From contig PMBV01000259.1 in assembly GCA_003153055.1 (NCBI GenBank), forward strand, positions 1 through 34,782: a stretch of 34,782 nucleotides of DNA, in the 5' to 3' direction. Source of the stretch: Myxococcales bacterium. Lineage in GTDB: Bacteria > Myxococcota > Myxococcia > Myxococcales > Myxococcaceae. The notes beneath the pieces are model-generated. The model worked only from the letters and a program-made list of their open reading frames with translations. It was not told where the DNA came from and did not search any database. The number at the start of each line of letters is the position of its first letter. Positions within the stretch are counted from its first letter, which is position 1. Below, in pieces: positions 7,608 to 15,792 of the stretch. The translations under genes and the position numbers were made by a program.

Positions 7608-8987
7608 ATGGCATCTTCAACTTCAGTCTCGTCCCTGCTCTCACCCACCTTCCAGGCCAGCGGGCTGGCCTCGGGGCTCGACACCCAGTCGATCATCAAC
7701 AACCTGGTGTCGATCGAGGGCCGGTCCGTCACGATGGCGCAGACCCAGCAGTCTGCCTACCAGACGCAGATCAGCTCGATCGCCACGCTGACCACGAAGC
7801 TCCAGGCACTCCAAACCGCCACGTCCGCCTTGGGAACCAGTGGGGTCCTCGGCGTCTCGCAGGTCGGCACCACCTCGGGGTTCTCGGCGACCCCCAGCTC
7901 GGCAGCTTCGGCCGGGAGCTACGCGGTGCAGGTCAACGCCCTCGCCGCCGCCGCCAAGGCGCGCTCGACGGGCTTCGCCACGGGCGCCACCGTTACTGGT
8001 GGGACGCTGAACCTGTCCATCAACGGCACGGGCTACGACGTCACCATCGCCGACGGCTCGACGCTCTCGACGGTCGCCCAGTCGATCAACCAGTCAGGCG
8101 CCCCGGTGAGCGCGACGGTGCTGACGACCAACGGCATGAGCTACCTCTCGCTCACCAACCGAGACACCGGCTTCACCGTCGGCCAGGACCCCTCGAGCGC
8201 CCTCGCCATCACCGAGAACCCGACCGGTAGCCAAGGCCAGGCGCTCGGGCTCACGATGACTCAGGCGGCCGCCAACGCGAAGGTGACGGTCGACGGGCTC
8301 GACTTCGAGCGCAGCAGCAACTCGATGACCGACGTACTGCCCGGCGTCACGCTGAACGTCTCCTCGCTGACGACCGCCCCGAGCGATCTGGTCCTCGCGA
8401 CCGACACGACCGCGACCCAGACGAACCTCCAGAAGTTCGTCGATTCGTACAACGACTTGATGACGACGTTGCGCCAGCACCTCAACGTCAAGACGACCGA
8501 CGACACCACGAAGACGCTGACCAACGACCCGTCCGTGCGGCAACTGCAGACGGCCCTCCAGAGCCTCGTGTCCGGCGTCCTCACCACGAATTCAACGGTT
8601 CGCACGCTGGCCGACGTCGGGATCAAGACCGGCAGCGACGGCACGTTGTCGATCGACAGCGATCGCCTCGGGAAGGCCCTCGCCACCGACGCCTCGGCGG
8701 TCAACGCCCTCTTCCAGACCGCCACCACCGGCCTGTCCGACACCGTCAAGGCCCTGTCCACGCGATACACCGACGTGGTCGACGGCATCTTCACCAGCCG
8801 GACGAGCGGCCTCCAGGGCTCGGTCAAGAGCCTCGACGCCACCATCTCGAACCTCCAGCTACGACTGGACGGCTACCGGAAGAACCTGGTGGCTCAGTAC
8901 GCGGCCATGGAGACGGTCGTGTCGAAATTCAAGTCGCTGGCCGACTATCTCACCCAGCAGACCGCTTCCAAGACCTCATCGAGCTAG
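7608..8987 (+). CDS. fliD: Flagellar filament cap FliD (HAP2)
   Basis: FliD caps the filament tip and folds flagellin subunits into place as they leave the channel. The 459-residue protein has the N-terminal signature FQASGLASGLDTQSIINNLV at about residues 15-35 followed by a long helix rich in Gln and Thr. It ends with the FliD C-terminal coiled coil, which includes VDSYNDLMTTL, a VDGIFTSR segment and a Gln/Leu-rich helix. The middle is Thr/Ser-rich beta structure. A GGAGG site lies 7 bases before the ATG. fliS begins 11 bases after the stop, and the fliS ribosome site overlaps the fliD stop codon. Confidence 0.95.
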   Translation: MASSTSVSSLLSPTFQASGLASGLDTQSIINNLVSIEGRSVTMAQTQQSAYQTQISSIATLTTKLQALQTATSALGTSGVLGVSQVGTTSGFSATPSSAASAGSYAVQVNALAAAAKARSTGFATGATVTGGTLNLSINGTGYDVTIADGSTLSTVAQSINQSGAPVSATVLTTNGMSYLSLTNRDTGFTVGQDPSSALAITENPTGSQGQALGLTMTQAAANAKVTVDGLDFERSSNSMTDVLPGVTLNVSSLTTAPSDLVLATDTTATQTNLQKFVDSYNDLMTTLRQHLNVKTTDDTTKTLTNDPSVRQLQTALQSLVSGVLTTNSTVRTLADVGIKTGSDGTLSIDSDRLGKALATDASAVNALFQTATTGLSDTVKALSTRYTDVVDGIFTSRTSGLQGSVKSLDATISNLQLRLDGYRKNLVAQYAAMETVVSKFKSLADYLTQQTASKTSSS

Positions 8988-8998
8988 GAGTCCCCGCC

Positions 8999-9376
8999 AT
9001 GAACGCCACCCGAGCCTACGCCCGCGCCACCCAAGAGACCGCTTCGAAGGAGCGCCTCATGGTCCTCCTGTTCGAGGCCGCCCTGAAGCACATGCGCCAG
9101 GCCGCCCGGCTCCTCGAGGAGAACGTGGTGGGAGACGCGCTCCCGCTGCTGACGAAGGCCTCCGACATCGTCACCGAGCTCACCGTCACCCTCGACACCC
9201 GGCGAGCGCCTGAGCTGACGAAGACGCTGGGAGACCTCTACGCCTTCGTCGGCGAGCGGCTGGCGCACGCCGCCGTCTTTCGCGACGCCAAGGCCGCGCG
9301 AGACGCGGAGCGCGCCTTCGCGCCCATCGTCGATGGCTTCCAGCAGGCCGTCGCGGCCATGCAGGCCAGCCCATGA
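8999..9376 (+). CDS. fliS: Flagellin export chaperone FliS
   Basis: FliS is a cytoplasmic helical bundle that binds the flagellin C-terminus and prevents early polymerisation. The 125-residue sequence fits the family in length and pattern: an N-terminal AY motif (TRAYARATQE), then KERLMVLLFEAALKHMRQAA, LTKASDIVTELTVTLD and a DLYAFVGERLAHAA helix. It has an AGGAG ribosome site (8986-8990) that begins within the fliD stop codon. The gene order fliD-fliS is widespread. The stop overlaps the next start as ATGA. Confidence 0.93.
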   Translation: MNATRAYARATQETASKERLMVLLFEAALKHMRQAARLLEENVVGDALPLLTKASDIVTELTVTLDTRRAPELTKTLGDLYAFVGERLAHAAVFRDAKAARDAERAFAPIVDGFQQAVAAMQASP

Positions 9377-9657
9377 GCGCCCAGCACGATCACCTCCACG
9401 AGGCGCTCAGCCGGCTGCTCGACGCCATCGAGCGCAAAGACGCCAACGGGGCCGAGGCGGCGATGGAGCGCGCGTTGCACCTCTTCGCCACCACGCCCGC
9501 ACCGGGCGATGACGAGCGCCTGCGTCCACTCATGGTGAGCTGCGAGACCGCAGCCCGAACCTTCTTCTCACAGCTCGATGCCGCGGTGCGGGGTTCGGGC
9601 ACGTCGATGCGAGCCGCAAACGCCTACGCCGTTGGAGGTCGAGGGGAGGAACCGTGA
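9373..9657 (+). CDS. Small helical protein in the fliT position
   Basis: This 94-residue protein overlaps fliS by 4 bases and the next gene by 4 bases (GTGA), so it is a real, coupled member of the operon. It lies where fliT, the FliD chaperone, is found in many genomes. The first 80 residues are predicted helical, with Leu/Ala heptads (HLHEALSRLLDAIERKDAN and LRPLMVSCETAARTFFSQL), as expected of a small export chaperone. It lacks any motif I can tie firmly to FliT, and the Gly-rich tail is not typical. A FliT-like role is inferred from size, helicity and position. Confidence 0.6.
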   Translation: MSAQHDHLHEALSRLLDAIERKDANGAEAAMERALHLFATTPAPGDDERLRPLMVSCETAARTFFSQLDAAVRGSGTSMRAANAYAVGGRGEEP

Positions 9658-11240
9658 AGACCCGACTGTCGCTGGTGATGATCGTCCGCGACGAAGCTGA
9701 GATGGCCCCGGAGTTCCTCGAGTCGGTTCGCGAGGGCCTGTGGGACGAGCTCCTGGTCGTCGACACGGGGTCCCAAGACGGGACGCCTGCGCTCTTCGAG
9801 GCGGCCGGCGCCCGGGTGCTGCACCACGAGTGGCATGACGACTTCGCCGAGGCTCGGAACGTCGGGCTCGAGGCAGTCACCGGAGACTGGGTGCTGGTGC
9901 TCGACGCCGATGAGCGACCCTCGGACCAGTTCGTCGCCGAGTTCCGAAAGCGTCTCGACGATCCGGCGCTGGGGGCGCTGACGATCTCGATGTCCAACGC
10001 CCTGCCCTACGGCCACCGTCGCGAGTCCCGCCTCTTGCGCGCGTGGCGATCCGACCCTGCGATCCGCTTCCGCCACGCCATCCACGAAGACGCGAGCGCG
10101 GCGGTCGCTCAGATGCTGATCCGCACCCAGCGCACGCTGGGGAGCGTCTCTGCCCCCGTCGAGCACCTCGGCTACGTGCGAACCCGGGCCGCAGCGAAAG
10201 ACAAGAAGGCCCGCGATCTCAAGATCCTCAGGGCGTGCATCGCCGACGATCCGTTCGACTTCTACAGCCGCTTCAAGATGCTCGAGCTCGCCCGCTACTG
10301 GCACGACGGCGTCTTATGGGAACAGAGCGCGAGGGAGACCACCGACGCGCTCGAGCAGGCCGGCCGTCACGCGCTCGAGGGGGAGCCGTGGGGCGGCGAG
10401 CTGATCGCACTGATCGCCGAGGGGCTGTTCCGCCCCGACAGCCCCGCGGGCCTGATGTTCCTCGACGGGTGGGCCCAACGGCTCGTCCCTGCCCCGCCCT
10501 TCTTCTACCGCCGAGGCGTCGCGCACGAGCACCTGGGCCAGCTCGACGAGGCGAGGCTCGACTACGAGCGTTGCTTGAGCTTCGGCGACGCGCTGGGAGA
10601 TCTCCAGCTCTCCGGGGTGAGACCGACGCTCGGGTTGGCGCGCGTGGCGATCAGCGAGGGAGCGATCGCCGACGCCGTGCGCTTCGCCAAAGAGGCGGTC
10701 GCCCATGCCCCGAGGGATCCTGAAGCCCTGGTCGCCGCCGCCACGCTGACCCGCTCGCTGGAAGGCCCCCACGGCCTCGCCGACTGGGAAGCGCACCATC
10801 GCAGCGAGCACCCGAGCTGCCCGGAGCGAGACTGGGCGATCGGCGAGGCCCTCTACACGCTGGGTGACTTCGAGAGCGCAGTGACGAAGCTGCGGGTGGC
10901 GGCGGGCGTGCCACCGGCCGGCCCCGCCGGAGTCCGCCTCGCGCAAGCGCTGCTCGCCAGCGGAGAGCTCGAGAGCGCCGAGACGACCTGTCGGGTGGTG
11001 CTCCCATCGGACAGCGAGGCGGGCCTGGGTCTGCTCCTGTTCGATCTGGTCCGTGGCCGCGACAGCGAGCTGGACCTCGATCTCACGCCGCAGACGGCCA
11101 ACGCGGCGATGAAGCACTGGGTCGACGCGCTGCTCGCCTCTCGCATCGCCTCGCTCAAGGGGCTCCTCACGAAGAACGCCGGCGCGGTCAGCGAGCTGTT
11201 CCCCTGGTTGAACGACTACCTGGGGAGGAAGGCGAGCTGA
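9654..11240 (+). CDS. Family 2 glycosyltransferase with TPR-like tail, probable flagellin glycosylation
   Basis: Residues 1 to about 200 form a GT-A fold family 2 glycosyltransferase: LSLVMIVRDEAEM at the start, LLVVDTGSQDGT (residues 33-44) for sugar nucleotide binding, the metal-binding DADE (84-87), and FRHAIHEDAS in the acceptor-side region. Residues about 200-510 are helical repeats of TPR type, the layout of cytosolic transferases that modify proteins. The segment after the catalytic domain, K-x-A-R-D-L-K-I-L-R, is common in this group. The start is GTG 9654 with a GAGGGGAGGA site just upstream. As the last gene of the filament operon, next to fliS, its likely target is flagellin. The sugar cannot be told. 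Its end converges on ffh with a 12-base gap. Confidence 0.85.
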   Translation: MKTRLSLVMIVRDEAEMAPEFLESVREGLWDELLVVDTGSQDGTPALFEAAGARVLHHEWHDDFAEARNVGLEAVTGDWVLVLDADERPSDQFVAEFRKRLDDPALGALTISMSNALPYGHRRESRLLRAWRSDPAIRFRHAIHEDASAAVAQMLIRTQRTLGSVSAPVEHLGYVRTRAAAKDKKARDLKILRACIADDPFDFYSRFKMLELARYWHDGVLWEQSARETTDALEQAGRHALEGEPWGGELIALIAEGLFRPDSPAGLMFLDGWAQRLVPAPPFFYRRGVAHEHLGQLDEARLDYERCLSFGDALGDLQLSGVRPTLGLARVAISEGAIADAVRFAKEAVAHAPRDPEALVAAATLTRSLEGPHGLADWEAHHRSEHPSCPERDWAIGEALYTLGDFESAVTKLRVAAGVPPAGPAGVRLAQALLASGELESAETTCRVVLPSDSEAGLGLLLFDLVRGRDSELDLDLTPQTANAAMKHWVDALLASRIASLKGLLTKNAGAVSELFPWLNDYLGRKAS

Positions 11241-11252
11241 CCCACGGATCCT

Positions 11253-12893
11253 CTACCTGCGGCGGTTCTTCTTCTTGTTCTCCTTCTCGCGTTTGCGCCG
11301 CTCCTTGATGGCCTTCTTCTCGGCGTCGGAGGTGCTCTTCTGGGGGCCCATGGAATAGCCCTGGAGGCGGGCCTTGGCGAGCTGAGCCGGGCTCATGGGA
11401 GGCGTGTAGCCGGGGGCCATCTGGGGCATTTGCATGGGCATGCCGCCGGGCCCACCCATACCGAGGGCCTGGGCCATCATCGGGTCTTTGCCCAGCATGT
11501 CGCCCAGGTTGAGGTTCTTCATCTGGTTCAGCTGGCCGAGCTGCTTGAAGAAGGGAATGCGGCCCAAGATGCCGGGGTCTTGCCCGATGGCGCCCATCAT
11601 CTGCTGCATGGCCGAGAACTTCTGGAGGAGCTCGGTGACCTCCTGGGGCTTGCGCCCGGAGCCCTTGGCGATGCGCTCTCCTCGCGACTTGGTGATGCGG
11701 TGGGGCTCGAGGCGCTCCTGCTCGGTCATCGAGTTGTAGAGCGCGTCGATCTTGTCGAGCTCCTTCTCGTCGGGGTTGAGCTGCTCGGTCATCTCGCCCA
11801 GGAAGGGCATCTTCTCCATCAGGTCTCTCAGGGAGCCCATCTTCCGCACGGTGCGGATCTGCTCCATGAAGTCCTTCATGTTGAAGCGGCCCGAGAGAAG
11901 CTTCTTGGCGTCTTCCTCGGCCTTGTCTTGGTCGACGACGCCTTCGAAGTCCTTCATGAGCCCGACGACGTCGCCGAACCCGAGGATGCGGCTCGCCAGG
12001 CCGTCGGGGCGGAACTCCTCGAGCTTGTCGAGGCCTTCGCCCATGCCGAGGAACTTGATCGGCTTGCCGGTGACTTCTTTGATCGACAGGGCGGCGCCAC
12101 CACGAGCGTCACCGTCGAGCTTGGTGAGAATGAAGCCGTCGATCTCGAGGCGACGGTTGAACTCGGCGGCGGTCTTGACCGAGTCCTGGCCGATCATCGC
12201 GTCGGTGACGAGGAGGATGTTGTCGGGGCTCACCTTGGACTTGATGGCCTCGAGCTCGAGCATGAGCGTCTCGTCGACGGCGAGGCGGCCGGCCGTGTCG
12301 ATGATGACGGTGTCGAAGCCCTCGGCCTTGGCCTTCTCGTAGGCCCGGGCGGCGAGCTCGGGAGGCGAGAGGTTCGGCTCGAAGAAGACGGGCACCTCGA
12401 GCTGCCCGCCGAGCACCTTGAGCTGATCGACGGCGGCAGGGCGATAGATGTCAGCCGCCACCAGGAGCAGCTTTCGGCCGCTCTTCTTGAGCGAGCTCGC
12501 CAGCTTGCCGGTGGTGGTCGTCTTGCCCGAGCCCTGGAGCCCGACCATCATGATGCCCGACACTTGGTCCTTGGGCTTGAGCTTGAGCGAGGTGTCGACC
12601 GGGCCCATCAGGGCCTCGAGCTCGTCGTGGCAGATCTTGACGAAGTGGTCACCAGGGGCGACGCGAAGCTTCTTGCCCTTCTTGTCGGTGATGGTCGTCT
12701 TGACCATCTCGCCCTGGGCCTTCTCCCTCACTCGGGCGACGAACTTCTTCACCACGTCGAAGGCCACGTCGGCCTCGAGCAAGGACACGCGGATGTCGCG
12801 CAGAGACTCGTCGATGAGCTCCGGCGTCAGCTCCGCTTTTCCGAGGAGTCGATTCTTGGCGGCGCGGAAGCCTTTGGAAACAGTTTCGAGCAT
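11253..12893 (-). CDS. ffh: Signal recognition particle GTPase Ffh
   Basis: Ffh binds 4.5S RNA and signal sequences of nascent membrane proteins, and hands ribosomes to FtsY. The order is an N-terminal helical N domain, a G domain with P-loop GLQGSGKTTTTGKLA (from residue 118), DTAGR (199-203) and TKLD (257-260), and a Met-rich M domain with the RNA-binding SGRKPQEV region. At 546 residues it is about 90 longer than usual. The extra length is a C-terminal tail of Met/Pro/Gly repeats ending in a very basic Lys/Arg stretch, plus a small Lys-rich insertion near residue 70. It starts at ATG with a GGAG about 10 bases upstream. It stands alone, diverging from the tRNA gene. Confidence 0.97.
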   Translation of the reverse strand: MLETVSKGFRAAKNRLLGKAELTPELIDESLRDIRVSLLEADVAFDVVKKFVARVREKAQGEMVKTTITDKKGKKLRVAPGDHFVKICHDELEALMGPVDTSLKLKPKDQVSGIMMVGLQGSGKTTTTGKLASSLKKSGRKLLLVAADIYRPAAVDQLKVLGGQLEVPVFFEPNLSPPELAARAYEKAKAEGFDTVIIDTAGRLAVDETLMLELEAIKSKVSPDNILLVTDAMIGQDSVKTAAEFNRRLEIDGFILTKLDGDARGGAALSIKEVTGKPIKFLGMGEGLDKLEEFRPDGLASRILGFGDVVGLMKDFEGVVDQDKAEEDAKKLLSGRFNMKDFMEQIRTVRKMGSLRDLMEKMPFLGEMTEQLNPDEKELDKIDALYNSMTEQERLEPHRITKSRGERIAKGSGRKPQEVTELLQKFSAMQQMMGAIGQDPGILGRIPFFKQLGQLNQMKNLNLGDMLGKDPMMAQALGMGGPGGMPMQMPQMAPGYTPPMSPAQLAKARLQGYSMGPQKSTSDAEKKAIKERRKREKENKKKNRRR

Positions 12894-12976
12894 GACGGCC
12901 GACTCCTACACCAGAGTGGCCGCGGTCACTATGGCTACGAGGGGGGAGAAGTGAATGCTATGGCGTCGCTTGAGCA

Positions 12977-13064
12977 GCACGAGTGGCGAAATTGGCAGAC
13001 GCAGTGGACTTAAAATCCACGGGCCCTTCGGTGGGCTGTACGGGTTCGACCCCCGTCTCGTGCA
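12977..13064 (+). tRNA. tRNA-Leu (anticodon UAA)
   Basis: The cloverleaf can be drawn in full. Acceptor strands are GCACGAG (12977-12983) and CTCGTGC (13057-13063) with discriminator A at 13064. The anticodon stem is GTGGA/TCCAC (13004-13008 and 13016-13020) around loop CTTAAAA, so the anticodon is TAA (13011-13013). There is a long class II variable arm (GGGCCCTTCGGTGGGCTG region) and a T arm ACGGG-TTCGACC-CCCGT. The long variable arm confirms a leucine tRNA. The 3' CCA is not encoded. Confidence 0.97.
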
Positions 13065-13112
13065 TGGCCTGGGTCATTCCCTCGAGGGCCTGGGGGGCCG
13101 ACCCGGCTCGGG

Positions 13113-14549
13113 GTGGACCCTTTGCCCGGCCTCAGGGCAGGCGGTTACCCATTGGGAGTGAGTACTCCGCTCGAAGGCTTCCATGCTGCGCTGACGACCA
13201 CGCCCGACCGCCTCGACGGGTTGGAAGCTGGTCTCGCCGCGCTGGAGCTCTTGGGCGCCGTCTCGGTCTTCACCTCGAGCGCCGAGCCCACCGTGGTGGC
13301 GCTCCTCGACCTGGGAACCGCCACCGACGCCGCCACCCGACAGCCCCAGTTGAAGCAGTTGGCCGGGCAGCTCGGAGGCCAGCTCTTCGACCTGGGGCGC
13401 CTCGACCAGGTGGGCCGACGAGACCTGGGAGCGCTCCTCGATCGGCTCGAGCTTCATGGGAGCTCGACCTCCGGAGTCGCCGCGGCCTTCGCCGGGCTCA
13501 AACGGGCGACGGGGGGCCCGCTGCTCCAGCTCGAGTACACCGACCTCGAGGCGCTCTTCACTGCCTGGGCGCGAGTCGTGGCCGTGGGCGCGCTGTGGGT
13601 TCCCACTCGTCGCCCGCCGACCAGCGAGAAGTACCGGCTGGTGTTCTCGGTCGCGGGGAGGTCGTTCGAGGGCAGCGCGGGAGTCCTTTTGGCCCAGCGG
13701 CCGGTTCCGGCCGGCGAGGCCGGCTTCTGGCTCGAGCCGACGCCTTCACTCGAGCTTCAGGAGCTCTTCGCCAAGCGCTCCCGGGAGCGGCACGCTGGCC
13801 GACCGGTCGACGACCCGCCGGCAGGGGTGATCCGACGGGACCAGCGCTTCGAGACCATGCTCGAGGTTCGCTTCGACGACATGCCCGCGCTGGCGGCGCA
13901 GTGGGCGGCCGACATCAGCCATGGGGGCATGTTCATCTGCTGCCCTGCTCCTCCCGGGCTTCGCTCGAAGGTCGACGTGCACATCAAGCTCCCCTCCGGG
14001 CAGGAGATCTCGGTGGGGGCCGAGGTGGTGCATCGCATCCTCTCCGGCGGTCGACCGGGGGTCGGGGTGCAGTTCCTCGAGCGCAGCCCCGAGGTGCTGG
14101 CCCCGCTGGTGGCCCTCATGGAGGACTACCAGCGACGGCAGCCGCGGGTGCTGGTGGTGGACGACGAGGCCATCTGGCGCTCGACCCTCGCCCGGGCCCT
14201 GGGCTCGCTGGGCTGTGACGTGCAGCTCGCGGCCGACGGCAAGGAGGGGCTCCTCAAGCTCATCGATGGGTACTTCGATCTCGATCTGGTGATACTCGAT
14301 CTGCACATGCCGAACATCGACGGCCGTGGTCTCATCGAACGAATTCGCAAGCTAGGGGGTGACTCAGCCCTCAAGCTGTTCCTGTTCAGCGCCGCCCCGA
14401 GGGAAGAGCTCCACTCCTTGAGCGAGCCCGGGCTGGCCACGGGCGTCTTCTCGAAGCTCGACAGCATCGACTCGCTCATCGCCCGCATCGCCAAGGAGCT
14501 GGGGCTGCCGATTCCCGGGCTGCCTCGCGAGCGCGCCCACGCGGCGTGA
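13113..14549 (+). CDS. PilZ (c-di-GMP-binding) protein with C-terminal receiver domain
   Basis: Numbering from GTG 13113: residues 1-160 are an undefined alpha/beta region, and about 170-215 hold a beta segment often seen before PilZ in myxobacterial proteins. Residues about 238-335 are a PilZ domain with both c-di-GMP motifs, RxxxR (R241, R245) and DISHGG (D267 on). Residues about 344-465 are a CheY-like receiver with the acidic pair D350/D351, phosphoacceptor D396, S426 and K448 all present. There is no output domain, so it probably works as an adaptor joining c-di-GMP and phosphorelay signals, plausibly for motility given both neighbours. The start is uncertain: residues 1-15 are Pro/Gly-rich and not conserved-looking, and TTG 13152 (AGGCGG upstream) or GTG 13158 are alternatives. 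It converges on the next gene with a 6-base gap. Confidence 0.9.
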   Translation: MDPLPGLRAGGYPLGVSTPLEGFHAALTTTPDRLDGLEAGLAALELLGAVSVFTSSAEPTVVALLDLGTATDAATRQPQLKQLAGQLGGQLFDLGRLDQVGRRDLGALLDRLELHGSSTSGVAAAFAGLKRATGGPLLQLEYTDLEALFTAWARVVAVGALWVPTRRPPTSEKYRLVFSVAGRSFEGSAGVLLAQRPVPAGEAGFWLEPTPSLELQELFAKRSRERHAGRPVDDPPAGVIRRDQRFETMLEVRFDDMPALAAQWAADISHGGMFICCPAPPGLRSKVDVHIKLPSGQEISVGAEVVHRILSGGRPGVGVQFLERSPEVLAPLVALMEDYQRRQPRVLVVDDEAIWRSTLARALGSLGCDVQLAADGKEGLLKLIDGYFDLDLVILDLHMPNIDGRGLIERIRKLGGDSALKLFLFSAAPREELHSLSEPGLATGVFSKLDSIDSLIARIAKELGLPIPGLPRERAHAA

Positions 14550-14555
14550 GGTTCT

Positions 14556-15653
14556 TCAGGAGCGACGCTTGGGCACGACCAGGCCGCGAGACAAGCGCTT
14601 CAAGACGACGGTGCGCTGCCGCTCCTTGTAGCGCTCGTGGGAGTTCTCGCCCCGCTCGTTCTCGTGAGCGGTCTTCTCGTCGGCGATCTGGAACTCGCAG
14701 GTGGCCAGCGCGATGCGGCACTTCCGCTGTCGGTCGTCGAGCTCCGGCGGAGGGAGGTATTGATCGAGTCTGATGGGAACGTCAGCCACGAAGTTGAGCA
14801 CCCGGTACGTCGAGCCCGAGAAGGCGTTGGCCGTGTGATCCTCCCGCTCCTCGTAGTCGAGGTCGAGGTGCAGGTGCCGGGCGTAGCGCCGAAAGTTCGG
14901 GTAGCGCTCCACCAGGTCCTTGAACCGCACCAGCGAGTTGTCGGTCTGGGAGGGGACGATGAAGTTGAACGGCAACAGCCGCTGGGTGAGAAAGTAGAGG
15001 GCGGGGATGATGTCGTCGCGCTGCTTGACGATGACCCGAAACCGGGTGCGATCGTAGACGACGGCCGCGGTCGACTCCCGCTTGGCGATGAGCTTGGTGA
15101 CGATGGACTCGCGGGCCTTGATGGAGTCGGAGAACTGGACGATCGGCAGGCCCTTCTGGCGGCCCTCGTCCATCACCGCCAGCACCCGCTCGGTCACCAT
15201 CTGCGACAGCTCGGCCTCGGACACGGCGATTTTGAACAACAGCTCGCGAGACTCCACGTGCTGGATCACGTGCATCACCTTGAGGACGATGCAGGCGATC
15301 TTCCGGTGCTTCTTCTCGATCTGCCCCGAGGCGAGGAGAAACAGATCGTGGATCATGTTCGGGTTGGCGACGGCGTCGGCGACTTTGTAGTCGAAGGTTC
15401 GTCGCAGGTACTCCACCGCCTCGCCCAGCACGGTGCGGACCCACGCCTCGTCGTGATGGCGGGTCGGGTCGATCTGCAAGAGACGGAGGAACCGATCGAC
15501 CTCGTCCCAGGTCTTGAAGTGGAGCCGCCTCCACTCGATGACCGAGCCTCCGCGGAGGATGAGGCGGATGCGCTCGAGCTCCTTGAGGCCCATCTCCTCC
15601 ACCCGGCGAACCGGGAGATCAGGGAGCGCTGGCTGATGCTTGAGGACCGACAC
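14556..15653 (-). CDS. Conserved hypothetical (TIGR04552-like) with RelA/SpoT-like synthetase motifs
   Basis: I recall proteins of this type as TIGR04552, of unknown function. The N-terminal half (residues 20-170) is helical. The C-terminal half lines up by eye with RelA/SpoT alarmone synthetases: K179-x3-S183-I-x2-K187 matches the ATP-loop pattern KSxxSIxxK; D201-x4-R206 in a YDxxxxRVIV strand matches the Mg-binding Asp strand; Y283 in STYRVLNF fits the GTP-stacking Tyr region (GYQSLH); and E320 opens EFQI with E333, G335, H339, Y342 and K343 at the same spacing as ExQIRT...AExGxAAHWxYK. Spacing between motifs is wider than usual (Asp to Tyr 82 instead of about 44). Function is unproven; it could be an active small synthetase or a degenerate relative. 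It starts at GTG with GAGGAGAG upstream and is cytoplasmic. Confidence 0.85.
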   Translation of the reverse strand: MSVLKHQPALPDLPVRRVEEMGLKELERIRLILRGGSVIEWRRLHFKTWDEVDRFLRLLQIDPTRHHDEAWVRTVLGEAVEYLRRTFDYKVADAVANPNMIHDLFLLASGQIEKKHRKIACIVLKVMHVIQHVESRELLFKIAVSEAELSQMVTERVLAVMDEGRQKGLPIVQFSDSIKARESIVTKLIAKRESTAAVVYDRTRFRVIVKQRDDIIPALYFLTQRLLPFNFIVPSQTDNSLVRFKDLVERYPNFRRYARHLHLDLDYEEREDHTANAFSGSTYRVLNFVADVPIRLDQYLPPPELDDRQRKCRIALATCEFQIADEKTAHENERGENSHERYKERQRTVVLKRLSRGLVVPKRRS

Positions 15654-15792
15654 CTCGTTTACTCTCCTCGAAGGGCCGCCCCACTACAAGCGAACGCCAC
15701 CTCGTTGGAATCAGATTCGGTGGGAGCACGGAGACGACGCCCGCGGCCCTTGAAACGCCGCGCGCGCCGACTATCTTCCGCGCCCTTTCGAA

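Noticed and set aside
11430..13013. 527-codon + strand frame opposite ffh.
   Set aside because: Shadow of ffh, whose GTPase motifs are unmistakable; the frame also runs into the tRNA gene.
15654..15792. Possible promoter (TTCCAA-N16-TGTAGT on the minus strand) for the RelA/SpoT-like gene.
   Set aside because: Both boxes match the consensus only partly; not distinguishable from chance.
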